Shown here: piece after piece, positions 1-12,100 of the stretch
Position numbering within the stretch: position 1 is the stretch's first letter
Layout: every line of letters starts with the position of its first letter
From: Lumbricus rubellus
Lineage: Eukaryota > Annelida > Clitellata > Crassiclitellata > Lumbricidae
Assembly (NCBI GenBank): GCA_945859605.1
Contig: OX243824.1
Span: 18,529,767-18,593,766, forward strand
Length of the DNA stretch: 64,000 nt
Direction of reading: 5' to 3'
Translations under genes and position numbers: made by a program
Notes under the pieces: model-generated
What the model saw: only the letters and a program-made list of their open reading frames with translations
The model's database searches: none
What the model was told of the DNA's origin: nothing

Positions 1-260
1 ATCCGGCCAAATTTTCGGGAAAATAATACCATTTTGTCCGCCAAAAAAGTTGGTGACCTTTTTTTTTTTTTTAGTCATCTGGCCAAATTTTCGGAGGAGG
101 GCCACAATGCATGGGTATTTCTTAATAGGGGGGGGCCAAATTGTACAATATGTACATTGTTCCACAGCATGTTCAATCCAAATGGGGGGGCCACGATACA
201 TGGGAATTCTAAATGGGGGGGGCCATGGCCGGATAAGCCCCCCCCCTGGATCCGCCCCTG
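1..260 (+). mobile_element. hAT-like MITE, family A, 3' part (cut by window edge)
   Basis: The right end reads CTGGATCCGCCCCTG, matching the right terminus of the complete copy at 16467-16896. The interior holds the family's module: a run of T followed by AGTCATCTGGCC, then tracts of G around positions 130-230. The left end lies outside the window, so no target duplication can be tested. No coding capacity is visible. Confidence 0.75.
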
Positions 261-289
261 ATCTATCACCAGTAACTTCACTTGTTACA

Positions 290-378
290 TGTGTAACGAC
301 ACTGCCATATCAAAGATGATTAGTGTCGCCCTCCTCCTCCTTTATTCAAACTTGGGACTGGCACTGGCAGTGCAACTC
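290..378 (+). repeat. Dispersed repeat with GGCACTGGCAGTGC core
   Basis: The segment contains AACGACACTG, ATTAGTGTCGCCCTCCTCC and GGGACTGGCACTGGCAGTGC. Related copies lie at 3540-3628 (+) and 22983-23085 (-). The copies have diverged. No Pol III box, ORF or target duplication was identified, so the class of element is unknown. Confidence 0.6.
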
Positions 379-1249
379 TTAATTATTGTATCCAACCAGC
401 AACGTCGTCTGAGCACAACATCTCAACATTACACTAGCGCAACATAACCCTCGAGCCGGGAACAATCCGGGCGGACAATAATAGCCCTCGTTGTCTAGAT
501 TATAATGAAATCACTATTGATCTTCTTTCATGTCGACCGACGACACCACAGCGCCTTTAAATGCACCGTCTGTCCCTCGATCGACGACGACGAGGGAAGG
601 TGTGGTGGGGGAACGTGACCTCTGCCAGATCTGTTCCGGTGCGAAAAAGGTTCCCACTTCTTGCCGGGCGACATGATGAGGCAAATTTTGAAGTATACAC
701 TGTTTCTTTAGATCGTACGAACTTCGGTGTAGTGCCAGTGTCCAGTCTGGATAAGGAAGGAGGACAACGATGAAAATGATCACTGCTAACACACACACAC
801 ACACACACACACACACTCAGCATCGTTTAACAGCAGCGAACCAACCAGCCAATTAAAATAACGGATCTATTTTAAGAGCATAAAATATCCTCATCCAGTC
901 ACGTGAACCAATCACAACATTGTTCTCCAAAGGACTACGCTCTAGATCCGATTTGTCGCCACACCCACTGGTCGACCCACGCAGTGTTGTTGCCTTGCTC
1001 CTTCCCTAAATGATTACGTTGCTCGCTGGAGGCGACTGGGTCGGCCCGGGTCGGTCGGCGTCTCTATCCTAGTTGCACGATGCCTCCATAAATCTCCCTT
1101 TCTATTACCAACCGAGTCAAGTTGACGGAGTAGATAAATGAAGACGGCTACAAGCAGACCCCTCAGCCCCCGTTATCTACTACTCTGCACCTTTACACCG
1201 ATAATAACCGTACGTGCAAGCAAATGTATTGCTGCACACACGCACATGC

Positions 1250-1302
1250 GCGCACGCACACACACACAAATACACACACACTCACACACACACACACACA
1301 CT

Positions 1303-1334
<32 letters not shown>

Positions 1335-1400
1335 CACACAAACACACACACAAACACACACAAACATACACACACATACACAGACACAGTACGCGCGCAC
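1250..1400. repeat. CA-rich microsatellite
   Basis: An imperfect (CA)n array interrupted by T, A and G. The reading frames across it are low-complexity His/Thr or Cys/Val tracts and are not genes. Confidence 0.95.
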
Positions 1401-1835
1401 ACACATAGACTGACAGTGCAGCCATGACCCTAAACTATCTCAAGGCCTTCTGAGCGAATTTAAATAAAATCAACTAGAAATAACAGAAGCGCTCGTACGA
1501 ATGTGCCAACAAAATTGGTGCGGCTACCGACTTTTGCTATTTCAAACGTAGGCCTATCCTAGCTTTTTCTTTTCGCTTTTGTGCTCCAGATTTGTGTCTG
1601 AAAGGCCGAGACAGCGCCAGCATGATATATTCAACCAAGCTAAAAAATTAATAAGACCTAACTAAAAATAGTCGTCCAAAAATAATCATGGTTTAAACGC
1701 CAGACTGTCAAGGAGATCGTGTGTGTCTTATTATACGTGGACGATGTTGCTCTACCAGTGGCCAATGAATGCAGCATCGGCTTTTCCGTGCACGCATTAT
1801 GGTGACACGTGCATCTGCTCAGCTCAGAGGAAGAG

Positions 1836-1837
<2 letters not shown>

Positions 1838-1884
<47 letters not shown>

Positions 1885-1885
1885 A
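1838..1885. repeat. CTG trinucleotide repeat
   Basis: About 14 CTG units, nearly uninterrupted. A short CAG run follows at 1957-1976 in the opposite sense, so the two could pair in a single strand. Poly-Leu or poly-Gln frames here show no other protein features. Confidence 0.95.
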
Positions 1886-3091
1886 CGCGTATTGATCGGA
1901 TGCGGCAGCTGGCTTCCAATGACGTCGGTCAAAGAGAAGATGAGTTGGAGGGCAACAGCAGCAGCAGCAGCCGTACTTCCGTTGATGAGGACGAATGAGC
2001 GGCGATGTCTCTTGCCGTTTGCACAGCAGATTAACGATCTCATTATCTTTGGATCAGGGATTGTTTCTCCATTGTTGCTGTAGGAGACAACGCAACGAGC
2101 TAATTTACTTTCCATGCACGTGCCTATTTTTGTCTGCTACAACTTCCAAATGTCGGTCTCTATCTCGGTTTTGTTTCACGTGGCCGAAACTAAATTACAA
2201 ACTGCCGCTTCTTCAAAATGCAAATGAATAACGCCACGGATAATAAACTCCCCTTAAAGATTGCTACATTAGACGACGTTGATATCTTTGCAAAGACTGA
2301 TACAGTTAAAGATTCAGTTGAATGATTATATAAATAGAAATACGCACGCTTACATTACAGCCTGCATACCTTGTATGCACACACAAACACACACACTCAC
2401 ACACACACACACACACACACACTTCTAAGTCAAAAGTCTTGATGCATCACTAAATAAATAAAATAAACGCATACACATAGGCTACGAATTTATTGGCAGC
2501 CATGCAAGACGTCCATCACATCATCATACTGCTCACTTTTCAATTCCATCTGCTAAATGGGAGGGTAGCGGTAAGTGATCCCGCTTCCGTGCGCTCTTCA
2601 TACCTGAGTGGTACCGTCACCCCATCCTATCCCCAATGGAATAGTTAATTTGGTTAGTGGTTGGCCTTACCATCCTTTTGGATCAAGTGGACTAATATTA
2701 ACAGTTAGGCCAAATGTTTGTCAAATTGCCGCTTCTTCAGAATGCAGGCATGGGCGCCTGCATAATTTATAATATTTGTGTAGGGGTGGGGGCAAAACAC
2801 AACGGCCATGGTTAATTTAAATCTTATTGCAAGAGCTTAAAAATGCAAAGCAGAGAATTACGATCACGGGTATTTTCATAAGGGTTTTTAACCGTAAACA
2901 TCACAACTTCACTTTATGTAAAATAAGTATCATTGGTACTTGAATCCGAGGATAATTATTTTAAAACGTAATATTATTAGTTTTAGAGTAGATGTCAATC
3001 TTCCAGGGGCAAATGAACCCTCTTGCCCTTATGTGCGGGTGCCCATGAGCGCACATAGGTCTATACCTTTTTGTATTTTATGCGTCTATAG

Positions 3092-3171
3092 AAATGGTTG
3101 GGTCTGAAAGATGTGCCGAGAGAGTTCGTTTCACAATTGTATTGGACGGCAAGAAAGATACCGGAAACAAA
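3092..3171 (+). CDS. SLC26A11: SLC26A11-like exon a (first visible)
   Basis: Acceptor TATAG before 3092, donor GTGAGT after 3171. It starts in phase 0 and ends two bases into a codon. It encodes KWLGLKDVPREFVSQLYWTA and more, matching the loop after the fifth or sixth span of SLC26A11 (human NLLGLQNIPRPFF region). Confidence 0.85.
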
Positions 3172-6100
3172 GTGAGTGTCCACCTTTATTATGTTGGACA
3201 CTGTAACCAATATGCGGCTGTTACACAGTAGGCCTAAGCCTACGCAGACTATAGCAGTATAATTATAGCATGCAAATACTTATTGTAGGCCTATGTAGTA
3301 AACTGATTACTTTTGGTTTATGTAGTAAGAGACACAGTGGCAACTACGGGTCTGAAAATTCTACTTTTACTCAGTAATATTGTAACGTTGGTCTCAAGAT
3401 ATATACAGCGCACAAAGAGTGAGGTCACCGGAATTACAGGTGTGAGCCAATCAAAGCAAAATTGATTGACAGATATATGTTTGAGAGTCAGCTCGTGCTA
3501 CTTGTCGCAAATCTCGGCCATTAAAAGCAAGAAAATGGCTTGTTGCTGTTTAACGACACCTCCATTTCAGAGATAATTAGTGTCGCCCTCCTCCGTTATC
3601 CAGGCTTGGGACTGGCACTGGCAGAGAGCAACCAGTGGCGGAATTTCAAGAATGATTATGACGGATTATCGTAGGGTAAGTTATAGACCTAGTCTACCTA
3701 AAGACAAGCATCAGGCTACGATACTAGGATAGTCGAAAAGCATAGAGGCTCAAGGACGTATCTATCTTACACGGCTGTTTTAAAGGAATTTTTAGAACTA
3801 CACAACTCCTTCTTTTCCTTCCCATCCTCCGTGGTAAATTACTTCCAATCAGAGGACGACAATTTTTTCCTAGTTTTAACTGTAAAAAAGTTCTTTTTCA
3901 ACTGCACAAATCCATTTAGAATTGCACATTTTATGTAGGCTACAACTGCACGTTAAAAAAGCCCTGCGGGTGACAGTGTGCCTAAAGCGGTGATTGGAGT
4001 TACAAACTGTCGGCAACGAGGTAATTGGGTCGAAATTCGCCCTAGTTCGGGATAATCTCAATTAAAGATGTATTTTACCGTTACCGTTTCTAAACTTTTC
4101 ACCTGGATCATATTATTGTTTTTATTTATTAATTCTGTATAGAATATACGACTTCCTTCTTGGTCTTGGATGTATGATTCTACTCTACCTCATGAAGGTC
4201 CGTATACAATGTTATACATGTAGATCTAAATCTTAGGTTAATTATTATTATTAATACCATCATCATCATCATCATCATCATCGTCGTCGTCACCGTCATT
4301 GTCATCATCATTATCATAATTATCATCATCATCATCGTCGTCGTCATCATCATCATCATCACCATTACCATCGTCATCATCATCATCATCATCGTCATCA
4401 TCGTCATCATCATTATCATCATCGTCGTCGTCATCATCATTATCATTACCATCATTGTCCTGATCATCATCATCATCATTATCATCATCATTTCATAATA
4501 ATCTTTTTGAAAACTTTTTCAGTGGTTGCGTAATGACATTCAGCCTGATCCTGATCCTCATCATCTTCCTCGTGATCATGCTCAGCATTATCTTCTAATC
4601 GTCAATGTCACTTTCAATGTCTCTGAGTAAATAACTTAATACAATTATAGTTCACATACTGAGATTCCTCTGCCAATTAATTGTTCAAGTCAATTACGAC
4701 TACTTACAATTGTCATCTTCCCCCATCCCTTCGAGACATGGCGTATCTTCGCTGAATTCCGACCTGTAAATCTTCGGATTTACTTGGAGTCCAGATAACG
4801 GCTTAACGTAAACGACGCCAATAGATCTAAGTCAGTTGCGACTTGCGAGAGGGTTTGGTTGCAACTTTGATTAAACTCGGAAAAAACCAATTGTATGTTT
4901 AATACAATGATATTGCTTTATTTTGGTTGATATCCAAACGCTGTTGTCTTTCTTTCATTCTGTTCATCAGAGAATGAAAGACTTGAAGTTAGGAAAGAAC
5001 GCGAACCAAACAACTGGACTTAAGATCTGCAAATACCTTGTCTGGTTGACCAGTACAGGTCGGTTAAATTGAAGCTGATTAATTAATGTAGCGTATAGGC
5101 CTAATGTGATCTAAATCTCCGAGAATTTCTCAGCGTCCACAAAAGCCACGTCAGGTAGTTCAGTTTATTGACCGGCGCTATATCAAGTCAAGTCCGCAAT
5201 GGCCAGAGCTGCCCTGTTCGTTCCGGTCTCAGGTCAAAATCCCGGGAGGTCAAGCCTAGGAGACAGCGTACGTGGTGCTACGGTGGTAGTCGGTGGTGAT
5301 GATGGTGGTTGTGTGGTGGAACTTCATTAGAATAATGTAAAGACTGATAAATTATCATTTTTATTCGTCCTTAATTAACATAACATGTTTTGTCCGGTAA
5401 CCAACATAATTATGCAGGTCGTAAATAATACCTCGGGAGAAACTCTTACCGCTACCAAAAATCAAAAGCCACGAATACCAAGATCGATATAGCTTAGGAT
5501 TAGTTTTCAAGCGCTTGCTGAAGCGATGATCAGTTTGAAATGTGATTATAATTACACTTAGGTTAATTTAGATGGAGGCAAAGGTCTTGTAGACCACCGA
5601 CCATAGAAGTTAGGCCTACTACATGTAGATACGATTCGAGAGGAGAAGAATCGAGCCTTCTCTGGGCTTGACCCTGACAGTCTGGAATGGCCTTCGTTTA
5701 GAGCTACGCCTACTAACAACCCGGTATTCTACCAGAATCCTTCCACGATAAACGAAAGTGTTCTTTTTTGGAGCGCTGGAGTCGGGAGCGCCTCTGAGTA
5801 GATTTCTTGAGGGGGCGCTATATAGGTTTCCCGAATGAATCGATGATTGAATTCGAATAGACTAGATAAAATTAAATCAGTTAAATCCATTCAGCCAGTG
5901 TGAAAAGTGTGGAAAAGTAACTGTGGTTGGACTATGATCCACTTAGAATTGGGATCGTGTGAAAAACTGACTTTGACATGGGACTCTAAAATAGGCTGGG
6001 GGTTGAAACCCCAACCCCTCTGCCAATTCTCACCCTGCATTTAGCCTGTTAATAGGCTTATACGTGTAGGCCTGTGACGCTGAATATTAGGACAAGTCAT

Positions 6101-9100
6101 AGGATGACTGTTTGATGTGCATGTTGCCCATTAAATTTCAGGAAGAAACGCCATCGTGGTCGTCGTTGCATCGAGCGTAGCCGGAATCTTCTTCGCCTGT
6201 GGTCTACGAGATGTGTTTTCGTTGACGAAAGAAATTCAGGAGGGAATCCCGGCCCTTGAAGTCCCAAAGTTCACCCTAACGATCGGCAACGAAACGATTC
6301 CAGCAATGGAAAATATCAAGGTAGCCTACAATTAGGCCTACCCACAAGATTTCTCTGTGTAGATATCTCGTAGGGCTTCGTGAGAATGTCAATATTTCAC
6401 AATGTCTTATATTCAAGGCTTAGAGGCATTTTGCATATATTATAGGAAATATTATTAGCGACGACCTTATGCACCTCTCTGGGACAGGGTAAGGCGTTAA
6501 ACTGACCTGATTCCAGTAATAACATTGACTCTGCGCAATCTCTGTGTTTGACTTCCTGCTGCAAAGAGTAGGCCTACTGTAACATACCTTTAAAGCAATG
6601 TGAATTTTAAAATTGCTGTGCAACTCGATCGCTAGGTCAAGCGAACAGAAATAAATAAATTTCAAACTGAAATTTTGTTTCAGGCATAGCCTTATAGTCT
6701 TTAAAAGTTACCTTGTATATTATAATAGACTACTGGTATTTGTGATGTATGTCCTGGGCATGACGTTAAACTGCATCCATCCTCTGCCACAGGGAACCAA
6801 CAACGTCCCTGTGCCGGTCCTAAGCCCGGACAAAATGAGGAAGGTTTGCCAGATGGGTGGCGATACGCTGGCAGTGAAAAACCAAGACGATTGTAATCCG
6901 CCAAATCCACGACACAAGTAACATAGCTACCCAGATGCTTCAAGGTGTCATGATGTGAAGCAGACATGCACAGGTCGGTCAAGACAGACTGATGGAGAGG
7001 GTCGGGGGAGAGAGCGTGGGACACAACGGGCATTGACCCATGTTGTCCTTCGTGCCTCTTTTTCACGATTCTCTTCAATCAGACAAGGTGGTTTAGATGC
7101 TCCAAGATGTTAATGGTATGGAGCAGACCTGCTGACTGGACCGGTTGAAGCTGGGCAACATGGCACGAGACAGACTCAGACAGAGAGTGGCATCGGACTC
7201 CTACGGGCATTGAGCCTAAGGATATTGATGATGAATGATGATATTTGTGATGTGAGTATGCCCGCATAATTATACCCTCGACTACTGTAACAGCCCTGCC
7301 TCCCCCTATGAAATGGACTTCATCAGTATTCGCTCCGCCATCCTCTCTGGTTAAAATTATAGCCTTGTATACAATGAAATTATGTGCGATCGCTTTTTAC
7401 TGTTTAGAAAATGGGAATCGGAATCGTTATCGTTCCTCTTCTCGGTGTCATTGAGACTATTGCCATTGGCAAAGCTTTCGGTTTGTATATAAATCTTTTC
7501 AATTCACTATAATCATATTTATAGACTTTTTCATAACGCCTTTTAAAACGCTCTAATTAAGACTAATTCCACGTAAATGGTCATTAAGTTCAGTTAGAAT
7601 AAGCAACTATTTTCACACGCAGTTTAATGAGAGTCGAATAATTAATTAGAAAAGTCACTTGCAAATAATTGCAATTGCTCAGCGCTTCGGCATGAAACTC
7701 TGATTCAATGTGCGCGCTGTAGTCGGGAGCTCTTCTGAGTAGTTATCTTCAAGGGGCGCTATAACAAGCACACATACAAACACACAAACATATAGACTGT
7801 TTGTGTCAGTACATAATATGGGTGTTTGCATATAATTAGGTAGGTGCTAAGCACCTCTGAATGCTTCTTTTGCGCATGTTTATATATTTGAGCCCAATTT
7901 ATGAGTAATGAATATTGTAGCACAGTTTAGTGACCTCTGAGAGTGAGAGGTACTGTGGATATTACATTCCAATACGTCACTGTAGTCTACTTTACACTTC
8001 AGGTCGGAAGCACAACTACAACATTGACGCTAATCAGGAACTCCTGGCAATTGGTAAGTAAGCTGATCTTTCACATGTTAGGGTCGCTGTTATAATATAC
8101 TAAAATAGGCATTTAATGGTATTGATGATGATGACGATGACGATGATGATTATGATGATTATGATTATTATGATTATGAGGATGATGATGATGACAGTTA
8201 TGATGATGATGATGACGATGACGATGATGATTATGATGATCATGGTGATTATGATTATTATGATTATTATGATGATTATGATTATGATGATGATGGTGAT
8301 GGTGGTGGTGGTGGTGGTGGTGGTGGTGGTGGTGGTGGTGGTGGTGGTGGTGGTGGTGGGGGTGGGGGTGGGGGTGGTGGTGGTGGTGGTGGTGGTGGTG
8401 GTGGTGGTGGTGGGGGTGGTGGTGGTGGTGGGGGTGGTGGTGGTGGTGGGGGTGGTGGTGGTGGTGGTGTTGACATTTAAAGGCGGGTGGTCGGTCTTCT
8501 CGCATGTAAGTCTTGACACTTAGACTGGTTATTTTCTTTTGAATTACATGGTAGATAATCTGCTACCGGTACTAGATATGTTTCGAGCTCGAAATGGCAA
8601 CCGGTGTAACAGTTAACGAACGTTTGCCCTCTGACAATTTTTATATTGACGTGCACTGTGAAATTCAAGACATTTTGAGGACATGCACGGAGCTGGTGGA
8701 TGCCAACTTCTCTATCAATGTGATTACTAATATCAACAGCTAATAGTCTGTGGGTGACTCTTTGTAACAGATATAGTGACCCTTTAGGGGGTCAGTTTCG
8801 TGCGCATAATCTGAAAACTCTATTCTAATAGGCTTTCTCTTATTGTTCCATGCACAGGTGTTTCGAACATACTGGGATCATTTGTCCAGTCCTATCCGGT
8901 CACAGCAAGCTTCTCCAGGTAAACTATATAATTTATGGAATGTCTCATATGTTTCTGGCAATCGCAGAGACCCCTATTAGAAAATCATGATCGTTTAAAA
9001 GATGGAAATTGACATTTTATGAAATAGTGAAAGTGAGGTATTGATTGGTTTGACATGAATGTTTAACTTTTCAGGTCCTCGTAAAAAACAAAATCATGGA

Positions 9101-12100
9101 CATCTAATTTGATTTTTAAAAATTGGCGTATTATAAGAAATGATAAAAAGCGGTGTAGATCCATTGATTTGTCATGAACTATTGAACTTACTAATGATAT
9201 GCCTACTGGGGTTCCTTTTACGTTACTTTACACAGCTCAGACTACATGGGGTTGTTTTCCTATATTTTAGGAGCGCCGTGAATGCTCAGAGCGGTGTTCG
9301 GACCCCAGGTGGAGGTGTCTTCACGGGTAAGTTCCTACCTTACGTGAATTGACAAACTAGCAGCTGACCTATTCATAGATAAAAATGGCATGACTAGTTT
9401 CAGTACAGGTAACAGCTTTTAATATCCAAACGAGGCTACAGGAAAAAGGAATTCTGCAGTAAAAATGTACTGCAATACGATACAATAGATAGATAGATGT
9501 AGCCTACTTTATTGGAATGCCAATTGCAGACTTCATTTTTGGCGTGTGGTAATGTAGATAAACAGTGGATAAACTATGTAAATTCAACTTCTAGTTCAAT
9601 TAGCTCGTAATTGTGGAAGTGGTGTACTGGTTGGTTCGGTGCCTTGAAGCCAGAGGGCTCCAGGTTCAAATTCATCTCAAGCCGCTGCGTAGGACCTTGA
9701 GCAAGTCCTTCACTTGCAATTGCTCGTGCGCTTCGGCGTGAAACCCCGATGCACTGTCCGCGCTGTAGCCGGGAGCGCCTATGAGTGGCGAGCCTCAAGG
9801 GATGCTCTAGCAATTGAGAGAAATAAGTAAAAATAAATAATGATTGGTTTACCGTACCCAAAATGTGCCCATTACTATTGCTCTCTTTATCTGCATGGCT
9901 ATTGTTCTGAAATGTTGCAATACGATTTTCAATGCAATGTTCCAACTTCCAATACACTGTTCCAAATTCCAATGTCATTTGAGGGATAAGTCTTGCTATT
10001 AAAATGTACCTTTTATTTCGATGTACGTCGACAGGGGCGCTGGTGTTGCTTGCCCTGGCCGTTCTGACACCCGTCTTCTACTACATTCCTGATGCTGGAT
10101 TGGCTGCTGTCATCATCATGGCTGTCACTGACATGATCGACTTCAGTATGGTCAAGAAACTATGGCGAACGAAAAGTAGGCATTTGCTCTGCATCAGCAT
10201 TTGACGTGATTCCATTTCAATCTTAACGAAAGCCTTTCTCAATTATTATTGTTATATTTAACTTGAGCTTTAATTATTATTATTATTAAATTTAATTAGA
10301 GCTTTAATTATTGTTATTAAATTTAATTAGAGCTTGTAATAATCGACTATTCAGGTAGGCCTAATGGAGTTGTAGGCTATTTGGTATCACCAAGAGGAAG
10401 GCGCCGGACAGAGTTGGATGGCGGAGGTCGGAGGGGATCACGAGGTCGTCCATGTCACAAACCTGCTCAACAGCAGAAGACTGAAGAAGAAGATTAACGT
10501 CTAAAAATAATTGACCTTGACTAAACGTATTACCAATTAGCCTAGTAATGACACATATAAAGTTGAGACTGGCAATCGATTCCATGCATTTTTTGAAGTA
10601 GAGGCATGAAATGAACAAGAGTTCATAACTGTTCCGCATCGATCGTGGCTTAACTAAACTTTTATACGAACTGCTGCTTAAATCATGGATATAGGCTACA
10701 ATACATGTAGGCCTATGGTTGTTTTACTGTAGAGTCCGATCTCTTTCCTTGGTTTACGGCATTCTTCGTTTCGCTTCTGTTTGGCTTTGAGGTGAGTAAT
10801 CAGAACCTAGTTACGACTTCTAAGGCGGCTTCTCATGTCAGGGTGCACGGTAGTAGAGTGGTCAGCGTGATGGACAGTCAATTGTAAGGTCGAGGGTTCA
10901 ACTCCCCGCCAGGGCGGTTATTTGGCTCGAGATCTCTCTCTCTCTCTCTCTCTCTGCCCCATTTGCACCCCTAGCCAACTTGACTCTAATGAGTACACTG
11001 ACTGTACACTGTCGGTGGGAAAAGGCGACTGAGAGGCTACGATAATGAAGTTACTAGTAGCCTACTGTATTAATTAATGACCTCCTCTTCTTCACTAGTG
11101 TCATTTTGTAGAGATGCCCCAAACACTCTGCGTTGTTTCTTACACTTCTCAGTATAAATTTTATATTGAATAGCGATGCTCGCTTATTTCAGAGCTTTAT
11201 ATCTAGAGCTTGAACGGTGACCTTGAAACTGGCAGGGGTCGTTAAGGTTCTGTCACTATCAGTTCATTGAAATGAACAGACAATCTATCACTATGTGACG
11301 TCAATCATCTCATTGAGAATGTTGGCTTTCGAAGGTATGCACATAGGCCTACATGTATATTCATATTGAGACTGTGGTCTCTGCGCGTTGTGCAATCATT
11401 CGTATTATAATATTATAGGCCCAGACCTATGACTAATAACGATATAGGCCTTCTAATGGCCATAGACCTATCTGTGTTATGATTAAATGTCTGGCCCGTT
11501 GGTCTAGGGGTATGATTCTCGCTTTGGGTGCGAGAGGTCCCGGGTTCAAATCCCGGACGGGCCCTGCTTTTTCACTCGAATTCTTTGCTAGCTGAAACAG
11601 GTTATAATTTAACCTGTCCTGTTGATTGAAGTAGCCTAACTTCCATCAGGTGTTGTTGTTGTTGTGGTTTGTTTAGTATGGGATAATAATGGGTGTTACC
11701 GGTTCGCTCCTTCTTCTCCTCTACCCATGGTCACGACCGAAAATACAGGTAGGACTAAATAAGTTCATCAGTACTTAACTTTTCCTTGATGTACATTGAA
11801 TATAATTATAGCCTACATCATTTTGTCAAGCTTTCTCGTTGATCTTGATTATGGAAGATCACCGTGCGTTTAACAAGAACTTGCTTGAGTGTTTACGTAA
11901 TGTAGTCTGTAGGCTAGCCTTTATCTTTCTCGTTCTCTTCGTACCTCTATCTGGAGTAGGCTAGTCACCGCTAGTGCGTTAGACTCAGGGTGAGAATTGT
12001 CTAGTCTTTTTGGGGCGCAATTGTAAAGTCCTCATTGCGCGCCCTATACATCGACATAAATGAACGTCTGACCCCCTCAGTTATTTGTCTACAATAAATT

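Larger units (their letters stand above)
261..3091. other. No recognised gene; microsatellites and dispersed repeats
   Basis: This stretch lies upstream of the first exon I can place for the SLC26A11-like gene. It contains CA arrays (789-816, 1250-1400, 2379-2423) and a CTG array (1838-1885) followed by a short CAG run (1957-1976). Around 900-1060 there is a somewhat CpG-rich patch with a CCAAT motif that could be promoter-like, but nothing ties it to the gene. I looked for the N-terminal SLC26 exons (the amphipathic GLTAIPQ-type segment) and did not find them. Confidence 0.5.

Noticed and set aside
8100..8523. Poly-His, poly-Pro, poly-Thr and poly-Val ORFs
   Set aside because: Frames of a trinucleotide repeat inside an intron of the SLC26A11-like gene.
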